Shown here piece by piece: positions 8,253-16,254 of a stretch of 48,894 nucleotides of DNA. Origin of the DNA: Paludibacteraceae bacterium (GTDB lineage Bacteria > Bacteroidota > Bacteroidia > Bacteroidales > Paludibacteraceae); assembly GCA_024401455.1 (NCBI GenBank), contig JAKSLA010000021.1, forward strand, positions 1 through 48,894, in the 5' to 3' direction. Position numbers and translations under genes: made by a program. The notes below the pieces were generated by a model. That model searched no databases, was not told the DNA's origin, and saw only the letters and a program-made list of their open reading frames with translations. How positions within the stretch are numbered: the stretch's first letter is position 1; each line of letters begins with the position of its first letter.

Positions 8253-8849
8253 ATGCAAAAGGTAGATTTTGAAATATTGAAAGGTTTTTTTGACTCATTT
8301 GAGATCTCTGATTTTTCGGAGGAACTGTTCAATGAGTTCGCCGCTCGTGCCCATGTCGGCTTGCTGAAGAAGGGCGAAGTGCTCAACAAAAGCGGCGAGC
8401 CGTGGATGAATGTCGGTGTGGTGGTCAAAGGACTTGTTCGTGTCTATTACAGGAAGAATGGCAAGGAAGTGACCGAAGGTTTTGTTACGGAGGGAGGCCT
8501 GTTCTCAGCGCTCCCTAACACTATTTCTGTCGAGTCTGGCTCTTTGTTGATTGAAGCAGAAGAGGACACTACTTATTACAGCATGTCTTATACAGATGTA
8601 GAAGGTATGTGTTGTAAGTTCCCTTTGTCGTTCGATTACTTTTATGAAAAGGGGTTGCTTGCTACGATAAAGAGCCTTATGCTCTATACGGAAATTCTGC
8701 AATTGGAGTCGGCAGACGATAAGTATGAGCATTTCTGCAATTTGTATCCTACAGTTGTTTTACGAGCCCCTTCTATCCATATCGCATCTTGTTTGGGTAT
8801 GACTCCCGAAACTTTAAGCCGAGTCAGAAGCCGTGTCCGTCGCAAATGA
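8253..8849 (+). CDS. Crp/Fnr family transcriptional regulator (copy 4)
   Basis: This is a 198-aa regulator and the most diverged of the four in its sensor roll (KSGEPWMNVGVVVKGLVRVYY, with VVV where the others have FI). The HTH (ASCLGMTPETLSRVRSR) keeps the shared PETLSRVR recognition helix. It has a CC pair in the middle of the protein (EGMCCKFP) but no Fnr-type cluster. It closes the second two-gene unit, and its stop is followed by about 100 nt without a clear terminator. Confidence 0.9.
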   Translation: MQKVDFEILKGFFDSFEISDFSEELFNEFAARAHVGLLKKGEVLNKSGEPWMNVGVVVKGLVRVYYRKNGKEVTEGFVTEGGLFSALPNTISVESGSLLIEAEEDTTYYSMSYTDVEGMCCKFPLSFDYFYEKGLLATIKSLMLYTEILQLESADDKYEHFCNLYPTVVLRAPSIHIASCLGMTPETLSRVRSRVRRK

Positions 8850-8924
8850 TTAGAGGCTTTGCTTTCAAGCGTCTGCGATATTTATGGAATAAACACCCAC
8901 TTTTTGTACTTTTTTTCCAATTAT

Positions 8925-8956
8925 TTTGGGTTATTATGAATTTTTAAATAACTTTG
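8925..8956 (+). promoter_or_regulatory. Bacteroidota-type promoter of the barrel / radical SAM unit
   Basis: TTTG (8925-8928), a 20-nt spacer and TAACTTTG (8949-8956) give an excellent match. Confidence 0.75.
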
Positions 8957-8962
8957 TGGGCA

Positions 8963-9046
8963 ATGAGTGAGAAAGAAGTGTTCCTTTGGAATGCATTCGA
9001 GGACGAAAATCGAATGGTGGATTGGAAGGCTTTTGGAGAACTTTGA
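8963..9046 (+). CDS. Possible 27-aa leader ORF
   Basis: An ATG only 7 nt after the -7 box opens a 27-codon frame (begins MSEKEVFLWNAFEDE, ends with TGA at 9044-9046) in the leader of the barrel / radical SAM unit. If translated it would need an almost leaderless start. It may be chance. No homology is recognised. Confidence 0.2.
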   Translation: MSEKEVFLWNAFEDENRMVDWKAFGEL

Positions 9047-9073
9047 TATTAACAAAATACTTATAAATATTTC

Positions 9074-9715
9074 ATGAAAAAGATATTTTTAGTTCTTTCC
9101 TTGCTGCTTGCTGCTTCAGCATCAATGGTGCAAGCACAAGAGGACGTAAAGGTTAGATTTGGTGTGACCGCAGGTTTCGCAATGACAAAATGGAATGGTG
9201 ATTTCGATTTGGGAGATGAGGATTTTTCTTTTAGTCCAGGTACATCGTTCAATCCGGGTTTCCGTGGTGGTGTAGTTGCCGAGTTACAATTGTCTCAAAA
9301 GTGGTCAGTTCAGCCAGAAGTGCTTTTCTCTTACGAAGGAACTAAGTTGGATTCAATAGGTACGGCAAGCGCCATGTATATCAAAGTGCCTATCTTGGTA
9401 TATCGCAATTTCCAAAATATCGGTCCTGGTCAATTGTCTCCAGCAATCGGTCCTTACTTCTCATTCGGTTTGGGTGGTTCGGCAGACGGAGAGGAGACTC
9501 TCGGTTATGACGGTATCGCAGAGAAGTTTGACTGGGGTCTTCAATTCCGTGTCAACTACGAGATGCAGAAGTATGTTGAGGGATTGTATGCCTATATCGG
9601 TTATGAGCAAGGTTTGACAAGCACTTACAATATGGGTCTTATGGCTGGTGTCGGTTATAAGTTCGCTTACAGCAAGTGGTTGAAGGCAGCGCAAGGAGGT
9701 ATTTTCAGTTATTGA
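9074..9715 (+). CDS. Porin-like outer-membrane beta-barrel protein
   Basis: This is a 213-aa protein with a clear signal peptide (MKKIFLVLSLLLAASASMVQA, cleavage before QED). The mature part reads as an eight-strand-type small barrel: VRFGVTAGFAMTKW, GFRGGVVAELQLSQKWSVQPE, then glycine/aromatic strands. This matches the Bacteroidota outer-membrane barrel family (PF13568-like, by eye). Function is unknown. It has its own strong promoter and is followed after 2 nt by the radical SAM gene, so the two are almost certainly co-transcribed. Confidence 0.82.
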   Translation: MKKIFLVLSLLLAASASMVQAQEDVKVRFGVTAGFAMTKWNGDFDLGDEDFSFSPGTSFNPGFRGGVVAELQLSQKWSVQPEVLFSYEGTKLDSIGTASAMYIKVPILVYRNFQNIGPGQLSPAIGPYFSFGLGGSADGEETLGYDGIAEKFDWGLQFRVNYEMQKYVEGLYAYIGYEQGLTSTYNMGLMAGVGYKFAYSKWLKAAQGGIFSY

Positions 9716-9717
9716 TA

Positions 9718-10557
9718 ATGCGTTTTAAAAAGATATATGTCGAAATTACAAACGTATGTAATTTCGCCTGCAGTTTCTGCTTCAAATCGAAGCGTGAAAA
9801 AAAGTTCGTATCGCCGGAAGATTTTTCGGCGATACTTTTTTCTATAAGGCCCTATACGGAATATCTCTATCTGCATGTTTTGGGCGAGCCTTTGCTCCAT
9901 CCCTCTTTTGAAAAGTTGGTTACCACTGCTCGTGATATGGGATTCCATATCAATCTGACTACCAACGGTTCTCTTGTTGCGAAGAATTTAGATTATCTTG
10001 TAAAAGCGCCCATTCGCCAGTTTAATATCTCGTTGCATGATGCAGAGGAGAATGTGCCAGCCAATCGTTTGGATGATTATCTGGCTTCGGTCTTTAAGTT
10101 CGCCAAAATCAAGGCGGCCGAAAGCTATATCTCTATGCGATTGTGGAATGGTGGGGTAGATTCAGCCTCGACATTCAACGCATGTTGCTTAGAAGCGATT
10201 AATCGTGAGTTCGGCTCTGACATCACGTTGGAGCGGATGACGGAGCGGAACATTAAACTTATGCCACATATATTTCTGGCCAATGCCGCGCGTTTTACAT
10301 GGCCAGGTGAAGCTTCCTTGGGCGTAACGCGTCGCTATTGTTACGGAATGGATACCCATGTGGCGATTTTGGTGGATGGCACAGTGGTGCCCTGTTGTTT
10401 GGATGCCGATGCTTCTATGCCTTTAGGCAATGTCTTGGAGCAGGATTTCGGAGAAATCATCAACAGTGAAAGAGCCAAACGAATCTTAGAGGGATTCCGT
10501 CGGAATGAGGCGGTGGAGCCTATCTGCCAAGATTGTGGTTTTCGGGTGGATAGATGA
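9718..10557 (+). CDS. Radical SAM / SPASM domain protein
   Basis: This is a 280-aa enzyme. The radical SAM CxxxCxxC motif (Cys14, Cys18, Cys21 in TNVCNFACSFC) binds a [4Fe-4S] cluster that cleaves S-adenosylmethionine. Later conserved parts are HVLGEPLLHPSFEKL and LTTNGSL. The C-terminus has the Cys pairs typical of a SPASM extension (Cys227/Cys228 and Cys271/Cys274), which normally hold auxiliary clusters. SPASM enzymes often modify peptides or proteins, but the substrate here cannot be read from sequence and no obvious precursor peptide sits beside it. The frame extends upstream inside the barrel gene, but the ATG at 9718, 2 nt after that gene's stop, is the sensible start. Confidence 0.87.
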   Translation: MRFKKIYVEITNVCNFACSFCFKSKREKKFVSPEDFSAILFSIRPYTEYLYLHVLGEPLLHPSFEKLVTTARDMGFHINLTTNGSLVAKNLDYLVKAPIRQFNISLHDAEENVPANRLDDYLASVFKFAKIKAAESYISMRLWNGGVDSASTFNACCLEAINREFGSDITLERMTERNIKLMPHIFLANAARFTWPGEASLGVTRRYCYGMDTHVAILVDGTVVPCCLDADASMPLGNVLEQDFGEIINSERAKRILEGFRRNEAVEPICQDCGFRVDR

Positions 10558-10609
10558 CGCAATTAACTTTATTTTATGTTTTACAATATGTTTTTAGCGA
10601 AAAAGGTAC

Positions 10610-10617
10610 TAATTTTG
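10610..10617 (+). promoter_or_regulatory. -7 box for the 196-aa barrel gene
   Basis: TAATTTTG lies 30 nt before the ATG at 10647. The -33 element is weak. Confidence 0.45.
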
Positions 10618-10646
10618 TACTGAAATAAAAAAAACAAAAAACAGAC

Positions 10647-11237
10647 ATGAAGAGAGTTTTATTTTTATTGGTTTCTGCATTTGTATGTTTGTCAGCAAGT
10701 GCAAAAGTTAGTGGCATAGAGGATGCAAAGAAGGGTGATTTCAATTTGGGTCTTCAATTGGGTGTGCCTGCAGTAGATAAGTTTGAAAATGGTCATGATC
10801 CGAGCGCAATTCCTACTATCTCTTTGGACGCTTCTTGGGTTCTTACTTCAGGCTTTATCAACACAAAAGCATTTGGTCAAAATGGTGCTATTGATTTGGG
10901 TCTTTACTATGGCTTCTGTCACTATTCTTATGACGAGCACTCAGTAGAGGAGACTTTGAACCAAAATATTATCCTTTGTCGTTCAGGCTTCCACTTCCAA
11001 TTCGTTCCTAATTTGGATACTTACGCAGGTGCGTTCGCAGGTGCAAACTTGTGGATGTGGGAAGCAGAAGGTCCTGGTTATGAGGATGACAACACTGATA
11101 CCGATGCTTGTTTCGGTTTGTTCACTGGTGCTAAATACTATTTCAGCGATCTTTTCGGAGTTAAGTTGGAATTCGGTCACGATTTCAACGAGGATAACTA
11201 TCCTTTGGTGGCTGGTGGTATCACATTCAGATTCTAA
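10647..11237 (+). CDS. Small exported beta-barrel-like protein
   Basis: This is a 196-aa protein with a signal peptide (MKRVLFLLVSAFVCLSASA, cleavage before KVS). The mature region is built of amphipathic strands (FNLGLQLGVPAV, GAIDLGLYYGFCHY, TYAGAFAGANLWMWEAE) and ends with an aromatic strand (GGITFRF), suggesting an outer-membrane barrel. The C-terminal part (FTGAKYYFSDLFGVKLEF) closely parallels the next gene (FTGMRYYFGNVFGLKAEF), so the two are paralogues. Function is unknown. It is monocistronic, with a -7 box before it and a terminator after it. Confidence 0.75.
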   Translation: MKRVLFLLVSAFVCLSASAKVSGIEDAKKGDFNLGLQLGVPAVDKFENGHDPSAIPTISLDASWVLTSGFINTKAFGQNGAIDLGLYYGFCHYSYDEHSVEETLNQNIILCRSGFHFQFVPNLDTYAGAFAGANLWMWEAEGPGYEDDNTDTDACFGLFTGAKYYFSDLFGVKLEFGHDFNEDNYPLVAGGITFRF

Positions 11238-11258
11238 TAAATACATCCAATAGAGAGT

Positions 11259-11298
11259 GGGGAATTGGTTATGCCGATTCCCCTTTTTTGTTTTTTTT
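11259..11298 (+). terminator. Rho-independent terminator after the 196-aa barrel gene
   Basis: GGGGAAT (11259-11265) pairs with ATTCCCC (11277-11283), followed by a long T-run. Confidence 0.88.
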
Positions 11299-11361
11299 AT
11301 CTGAGAAAATAGAATTTTTGGCACTATACTTGTTGTAAGAAGGCAGATGATCATTTGAATT

Positions 11362-12045
11362 ATGAGCAATAGAGTAATATTTACAGTTTTCCTTTTTCTT
11401 GTATCGACAATAGGTGCGTCGGCACAGCAAGAGTCATTTCAAAAGGGTAGTGCGGTGATGGATCTCTCCATCGGTACGCCAACATCTTCAGGATGCGACA
11501 ATCGTGAGGTGGTGATGCCTCCGGTTACTTTGACGTTGGATTTTGGCGGTCCAAGCGGTTTTATCAAGAAACGTTCCGAACGAGGGAAGAAGTCTTCGAA
11601 AAATAGTTCTTCCAAGAATGGCAAAGGTGCATTGGGCTTTGGTGCTATCCTGGGTTTTTATCAAGATGATTGTTGGGGATGGGACGGATGTTACCATTAT
11701 GGCCATGGCCACGATTACGCCTGCTACAATTATTGGTATGACGCCGATGTTTACAATGTAGTGACGGCTTTCCGCTTCTCGTTTCATATTGAGCCTGTGA
11801 AGAATATGGACGCTTATATTGGGCTCTCTACGGGTGGTCGATTCCGTATTTGGAACTATAATGAGGAGCATGTCTATTCTCATTCAGGCGACGATCCTAA
11901 AGGCCATGCGTTCTGTCTCGGACCGTTCACGGGTATGAGATACTATTTCGGTAATGTTTTTGGCTTAAAGGCTGAGTTTTCCGTAGATACAGGTTCTGGA
12001 TTTCCAAATGCATCCGCCGGAATGGTGTTTAAGTTGAAGAATTGA
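11362..12045 (+). CDS. Exported beta-barrel-like protein with a Cys/His/aromatic-rich insert
   Basis: This is a 227-aa paralogue of the preceding gene. It has a signal peptide (up to about GASA, before QQES). The mature part carries a basic Ser/Lys/Gly-rich stretch (about residues 70-90: KKRSERGKKSSKNSS) and then an insert dense in Trp, Tyr, His, Gly and Cys (about residues 101-130: DDCWGWDGCYHYGHGHDYAC). The shared barrel end follows (FTGMRYYFGNVFGLKAEF, then GMVFKLKN). The insert could bind metal or lie at the cell surface, which is inference only. A TATACTTG sequence at 11325-11332 is a one-mismatch -7 candidate. A terminator follows. Confidence 0.72.
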   Translation: MSNRVIFTVFLFLVSTIGASAQQESFQKGSAVMDLSIGTPTSSGCDNREVVMPPVTLTLDFGGPSGFIKKRSERGKKSSKNSSSKNGKGALGFGAILGFYQDDCWGWDGCYHYGHGHDYACYNYWYDADVYNVVTAFRFSFHIEPVKNMDAYIGLSTGGRFRIWNYNEEHVYSHSGDDPKGHAFCLGPFTGMRYYFGNVFGLKAEFSVDTGSGFPNASAGMVFKLKN

Positions 12046-12068
12046 TCATACGCGATCGTTTACTATAG

Positions 12069-12096
12069 AGCCACGACGAAAGTTGTGGCTTTTTTC
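12069..12096 (+). terminator. Rho-independent terminator after the 227-aa gene
   Basis: AGCCAC (12069-12074) pairs with GTGGCT (12085-12090), with more pairing inside and a T-run after. Confidence 0.85.
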
Positions 12097-12138
12097 TTGG
12101 ATGGTGGACGTGTTTTCCCCATAGGGAAACTTATATCA

Positions 12139-12157
12139 ATGGGGGATTTCGCCCCAT
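12139..12157. repeat. Short GC dyad between convergent terminators
   Basis: ATGGGG and CCCCAT are separated by 7 nt. A CCCCATAGGG-like sequence lies just upstream (about 12117-12126). It may belong to the same kind of intergenic GC dyads as those at 5754, 37447 and 41388. Confidence 0.4.
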
Positions 12158-12188
12158 AAAAAAAGAGCACCTCCGTTTAGAGATGCTC
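12157..12188 (-). terminator. Rho-independent terminator of panC-panD
   Basis: On the plus strand GAGCACCT (12165-12172) and AGATGCTC (12181-12188) form the stem (one mismatch). The A-run to the left gives a T-run on the minus strand, 26 nt past the panD stop. Confidence 0.85.
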
Positions 12189-12214
12189 CTTGTTATTTTA
12201 GAAAAAATCAACGA

Positions 12215-12571
12215 TTACAACTTCACCAACTTGTTTGTCTGAGTATCAGGGAAGATGACGGAAGGCTTGAATTTTTTTGCCTCTTCGAAATCCATCATGG
12301 CGTAAGACATGATAATGACGATGTCACCTTTCTCTACCTTGCGGGCAGCGGCACCGTTCAGACAGATGACGCCAGAACCTCTTTCTCCTTTGATTGCGTA
12401 TGTTTCGAAACGCTCTCCGTTGTTGTTGTCAACGATGCAAACCTTCTCGTTCGCAATGATGTTTGCTGCTTCCATCAACTCCTCATCGATGGTAATGCTA
12501 CCGATGTAGTTTAGGTTCGCTTCTGTGACCGTCACCCGGTGAATTTTTGATTTTAAAACTTCAATCAACAT
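12215..12571 (-). CDS. panD: Aspartate 1-decarboxylase
   Basis: PanD makes beta-alanine from L-aspartate for pantothenate and coenzyme A synthesis. The 118-aa length is normal. The proenzyme self-cleaves at Gly24-Ser25 to make the pyruvoyl cofactor, and here the site is YIGSITID with Ser25. Other family marks are [10 protein letters not shown], the conserved Tyr58-region stretch ([18 protein letters not shown]) and GDIVIIMSY. It lies 41 nt downstream of panC on the same strand, so panC-panD form an operon ending at the terminator at 12157-12188. Confidence 0.97.
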   Translation of the reverse strand: MLIEVLKSKIHRVTVTEANLNYIGSITIDEELMEAANIIANEKVCIVDNNNGERFETYAIKGERGSGVICLNGAAARKVEKGDIVIIMSYAMMDFEEAKKFKPSVIFPDTQTNKLVKL

Positions 12572-12612
12572 GATTAATGAAATTATAGCGTCTTAATAAA
12601 AATCCTTTGGCG

Positions 12613-13470
12613 TTAGAACTTAGGCTCTTTGTACTTCATATTGTCGATGAGTCTTACCTCTTCGCCACAATATACAGTAATGCAGCCGACGGCATAATCG
12701 GTGTCGTCCCAATTGTTGATGGACTGCATGGTCAAACCGTCCACGATGTCGAAATACTCTACATTGAGTACAGGCTCGTTGTTGATTTGCTCCACCACCC
12801 ATTGCTTGAGTTCGGATACGCTCTTTTGAGGTACAAAATTACAACTTTTTAGCAAAGTTTGAGAAATAAGTACGGCTTTTTCTCTTTCGTCTTTCGAGAG
12901 TCGCATATTGCGGCTGCTCAACGCCATGCCGTCTTCTTCTCTTACGATAGGGCAACCTACGATTTTGACAGGGCTGTTAAGTTGCTTGACCATCTCGCGG
13001 ATGATTGCCAATTGTTGGAAGTCCTTTTCTCCGAAGTAGGCGCGATCAGGGCCAACGATGTCGAAGAGGCGGCTGACAACTTGGGCTACGCCGTTGAAGT
13101 GGCCGGGGCGATATTTGCCCTCCATCACCTTGTCAAGTTGGCCGAAGTCGAATTGACGGGTGTCTGGCTCTGGGTAGATTTGGTCCTCGCTTGGCGCGAA
13201 TAGGATGGTGCAGTTAGCCGACTCTAAGAGTTTAGCGTCCTTGCTCAATGTGCGAGGGTACTTCTCCAAGTCGCTTTTGTTGTTGAATTGAGTTGGGTTG
13301 ACGAAGACGCTCACCACGCAAACGTCATTTTCAGCAACACATTTTTTAACCAAAGAGAGGTGTCCATTGTGTAGAGCTCCCATCGTTGGTACGAAACCGA
13401 TTGTTTTGCCTTCTTTTCTGAGTTTGTTCAACTCTCTCTTCAATCCTAATGTTTTCTTACAAATCTTCAT
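12613..13470 (-). CDS. panC: Pantothenate synthetase (pantoate--beta-alanine ligase)
   Basis: PanC joins pantoate and beta-alanine with ATP to form pantothenate. The protein is 285 aa, the usual length. The HIGH-type nucleotide-binding site is [11 protein letters not shown] (about residues 30-40), followed by [24 protein letters not shown] and the KMSKS-like region [10 protein letters not shown] are also typical. The start is the ATG ending at 13470 ([10 protein letters not shown]). It is first in the panC-panD operon and divergent from the glycogen-synthase-like gene. The two pan genes together supply the last steps from aspartate and pantoate to pantothenate. Confidence 0.97.
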   Translation of the reverse strand: MKICKKTLGLKRELNKLRKEGKTIGFVPTMGALHNGHLSLVKKCVAENDVCVVSVFVNPTQFNNKSDLEKYPRTLSKDAKLLESANCTILFAPSEDQIYPEPDTRQFDFGQLDKVMEGKYRPGHFNGVAQVVSRLFDIVGPDRAYFGEKDFQQLAIIREMVKQLNSPVKIVGCPIVREEDGMALSSRNMRLSKDEREKAVLISQTLLKSCNFVPQKSVSELKQWVVEQINNEPVLNVEYFDIVDGLTMQSINNWDDTDYAVGCITVYCGEEVRLIDNMKYKEPKF

Positions 13471-13832
13471 TTTTAAATGTAAAATTAAGAGTGTTCAACA
13501 ATGTGCTTAACGCATCTTGCCAATTGGGTGCGCTGGGTGGGTTCTTTTTCCTTCGTTCCACTGGTTTCGAGGGTGGAACGTTCAGAACGGACTGGCGTAA
13601 TTGCCAATTGGTAGTACAAAGGAAACAAATTATTATAAGATGGGAAAGAAAAAAGGGGGCAATTTGTTAAAAAACGGATGTTGGAGTGTCTATTTCGTTC
13701 GTTTATAGGAGAATAAAAAAATTCCCTTATGCTTAAATTTGTTCAGAAAAGCCGATTTTTCATTAAAAGATTGTGGGAATGCGGTATTTTTTCTATCTTT
13801 GCAATCATTTGTAGATAGATTTTACTAAATAA
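13471..13832. other. panC / GT5 divergent regulatory region
   Basis: 362 bases carry no gene. TTGCCAATTGG occurs twice (13517-13527 and 13601-13611), containing the CCAATTGG palindrome. A dyad CGTTCCA/TGGAACG lies between them (13554-13560 and 13574-13580). The rightward promoter is at 13770-13801. The panC promoter was not pinned down. Confidence 0.6.
13770..13801 (+). promoter_or_regulatory. Promoter of the GT5-like / DUF4270 genes
   Basis: ATTG (13770-13773), a 20-nt spacer and TATCTTTG (13794-13801) are present. The ATG at 13833 lies about 30 nt further on. Confidence 0.65.
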
Positions 13833-14645
13833 ATGGAAGCAACGAAAATTTTGTACATTGCGCAGGAAATCGTTCCGTATTTGCCTGAAAGTGAGGTCGC
13901 AAATGCTTGTCGCCAAATACCACAAGCAATTCAAGAGAAGGGAAGGGAGATACGAACATTCATGCCAAAGTTTGGTTGCGTAAACGAGCGCAGAAACCAA
14001 CTTCACGAGGTGATTCGCCTTTCGGGCATGAATTTGATTATTGATGATACGGACCACCCATTGATTATTAAGGTGGCTTCGATACAATCGGCTAGGCTTC
14101 AAGTCTATTTCATTGACAATGATGACTTTTTCCAGCGCAGAAACACTATTTCTGATGAGAATGGTGAGTTTGATGATAATGAGGATAGATCGATTTTCTT
14201 TGTCAGAGGTGTTTTGGAGACGGTAAAGAAGTTGCGTTGGACTCCGGATATTGTGCACTGTCATGGTTGGATGACGGCTTTGGCGCCTATCTATGTGAAA
14301 AAAGCTTTCGATTCGGATCCATTCTTTAAAAATTCGAAAATAGTTTATTCTTTATACAATGATGCTTTCCAAAAGCCGTTTTCTAATAGATTCGGTGAGA
14401 AGTTGAAGATTGAGGGAGTGGAGGATAAGGACATTACTTCTGTCTTGGGCAAGGAGGTGTCGTTCGCAGATTTGTCCAAGTTCGCCATCGAATATTCCGA
14501 CGGTGTTGTTCAGGCGAGTGAGCAGGTGGATGCAAGCGTTGTTGACTACGTTAATAAGGAGGGAAAATTGTTCTTGCCTTATCAGCCAGGCGACACGACT
14601 TATGACGCTCTCAACAGTTTCTACGACCAAGTGTTGGGAAAATAA
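13833..14645 (+). CDS. Truncated glycogen/starch synthase-like protein (GT5 N-terminal domain)
   Basis: This is a 270-aa protein corresponding only to the N-terminal Rossmann half of GT5 glycogen synthases (usually about 480 aa). Recognisable parts are KILYIAQEIVPYLPESE, EIRTFMPKFGCVNERR and PDIVHCHGWMTALAPIYVKK. The C-terminal nucleotide-sugar-binding half is absent, and the conserved K-x-G-G loop near the N-terminus is replaced by YLPESEVA. As I recall, this short form is widespread in Bacteroidales and annotated as glycogen synthase. True synthase activity is doubtful. It lies 27 nt before the DUF4270 start and is likely co-transcribed with it. Confidence 0.75.
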   Translation: MEATKILYIAQEIVPYLPESEVANACRQIPQAIQEKGREIRTFMPKFGCVNERRNQLHEVIRLSGMNLIIDDTDHPLIIKVASIQSARLQVYFIDNDDFFQRRNTISDENGEFDDNEDRSIFFVRGVLETVKKLRWTPDIVHCHGWMTALAPIYVKKAFDSDPFFKNSKIVYSLYNDAFQKPFSNRFGEKLKIEGVEDKDITSVLGKEVSFADLSKFAIEYSDGVVQASEQVDASVVDYVNKEGKLFLPYQPGDTTYDALNSFYDQVLGK

Positions 14646-14675
14646 TTCTCACCCCTAATTAAAAAAGGTTTATTG

Positions 14676-16172
14676 ATGAAGTACAATTCGATGATATTGT
14701 CGTTTGCCGCCCTGCTTTCGTTGGCAGGCTGCAAGGACGATGGCCAAGTGGGTTCCATTATCCAGCCTGAGGAGGATCTTCTTCATGCTTATTCGGGTAT
14801 GGTTAATCTTCCGTCTGCTTCTATTTTAGTTGATTCGACTTTGAGCAAGTCCGATGCTATGTATTTAGGTGAGTACACGGATCCTGTTTTCGGTACTACC
14901 AAGGTGGAATTCATGTCGCAGATCGATTCTCGTATCGATGGACTTGTTTTCCCTAATACGGCAGTCGTCTCTTATATGTCAACTACCTCTGGTATATTGG
15001 ATAGTCTCTTGCAGACATTGGATTCAAAGTTCGGAAAGATAACCAAGATAGAGTCTCCTACGAATGTGGTGGTCGATTCCGCCTTCTTCGAAATGAAATA
15101 TGGTGATTCGTTCTTTGGCGATTCTATGGCTTTGCAGGCCGTGAGCGTCTATGCGTTGAATGAAGATTTGAGCAAGTCTCAACTTTATTATACGGATACG
15201 AAGGTTTCCGACTATTGTAAAAAGGATACCTTGTTGGGCTCTCTTTCTTATCAGATCCAAAAGTCCCGTACTATCCGCGTGCCGCTTCCTTTGGATTACG
15301 TCAATCGATTGGTGAGCGTCTATGATAGCACCTCTAACGTGAAGACGCAGGCTCAGTTTGACAAGATGTTCAAGGGCGTCTATGTGGCGCACTCGTTCAA
15401 CGGAGGTGGTATCATCACGATACCGGTTGCCGGATTCCATATCTTTTATAGGTATGATGCTTTGTTGAAGACGACTTACGAAGGTCGCGATACGGTGGTG
15501 AATACAGCAAAATTGAAGGATGTAAATGGCAATCGAATTTCTATATTGGTTACAGACCTCTTCTTGTCTGCCAATAAGTCGGTGGCCCGTGTCAATGTTG
15601 TGGAGCACGATGGGTTGACAGACATTTATCAGAGTCTGCCCAATGATTTCACATACATATTTGCACCTGCTGGTATCTATTCAAAGGTGACTATTCCGTT
15701 GAATACCATCAAGGATTCGCTTTTGGAGAATGTTTCTGACATTTCAAAGGTGATGTTCAATAGCGCCCGTTTGAAGATCTGGGCTAAGAATTTGGAGTGG
15801 AAGACTGATTTGAAAAAGACACCATATAATTATTTGTTGTTGGTGCCTCGTGATTCGGTGGTTCCTTTCTTTGCGAAGAACAAAACTCCGGATGGAATCA
15901 CCTCTTTCATAGCTGCTTATGATACATCTTCTTGCGCTTATGCTTTTGATGTGACAAAGGCGATGCAGATGGAATTCAAGGGTGCGCAGAAGTTGGAGGG
16001 CGACATGGTGGTAATTCCGGTCAATAGAACGGTTGCCGATATGACCTATACTTCGTATGTCTATACGTACAGCCAAGTATTCACGACTTCAGCTACTCGT
16101 TTCTTAAGTTCTGAGTCGGAAGAGGAGAGCAAACGACCTCGTATAGATTTCGTCTATACAAGACGTGAGTAA
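14676..16172 (+). CDS. DUF4270 family lipoprotein
   Basis: This is a 498-aa lipoprotein with lipobox LAGC (signal MKYNSMILSFAALLSLAGC). It shows the DUF4270 pattern seen across Bacteroidota: an early GSIIQPEEDLL, then YLGEYTDPVFGTTKVEF, and repeated DSxxL and D.TKAMQ elements. The function of the family is unknown. It is expected to be anchored in a membrane facing the periplasm or surface. A TTG three bases upstream (14673) is a less likely start. The order panC / GT5-like / DUF4270 is, as I recall, conserved in several Bacteroidales, hinting at a shared but unknown role. A terminator follows. Confidence 0.82.
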   Translation: MKYNSMILSFAALLSLAGCKDDGQVGSIIQPEEDLLHAYSGMVNLPSASILVDSTLSKSDAMYLGEYTDPVFGTTKVEFMSQIDSRIDGLVFPNTAVVSYMSTTSGILDSLLQTLDSKFGKITKIESPTNVVVDSAFFEMKYGDSFFGDSMALQAVSVYALNEDLSKSQLYYTDTKVSDYCKKDTLLGSLSYQIQKSRTIRVPLPLDYVNRLVSVYDSTSNVKTQAQFDKMFKGVYVAHSFNGGGIITIPVAGFHIFYRYDALLKTTYEGRDTVVNTAKLKDVNGNRISILVTDLFLSANKSVARVNVVEHDGLTDIYQSLPNDFTYIFAPAGIYSKVTIPLNTIKDSLLENVSDISKVMFNSARLKIWAKNLEWKTDLKKTPYNYLLLVPRDSVVPFFAKNKTPDGITSFIAAYDTSSCAYAFDVTKAMQMEFKGAQKLEGDMVVIPVNRTVADMTYTSYVYTYSQVFTTSATRFLSSESEEESKRPRIDFVYTRRE

Positions 16173-16195
16173 ATTGTTTTTGTGATGAAATATAG

Positions 16196-16231
16196 GAATT
16201 GGAGCGTCTTATGATGCTCCAATTCTTTTTT
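16196..16231 (+). terminator. Rho-independent terminator after the DUF4270 gene
   Basis: AATTGGAGC (16197-16205) pairs with GCTCCAATT (16216-16224), followed by a T-run. Confidence 0.9.
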
Positions 16232-16254
16232 ATAAATTCTAATGGATAGAAAAA

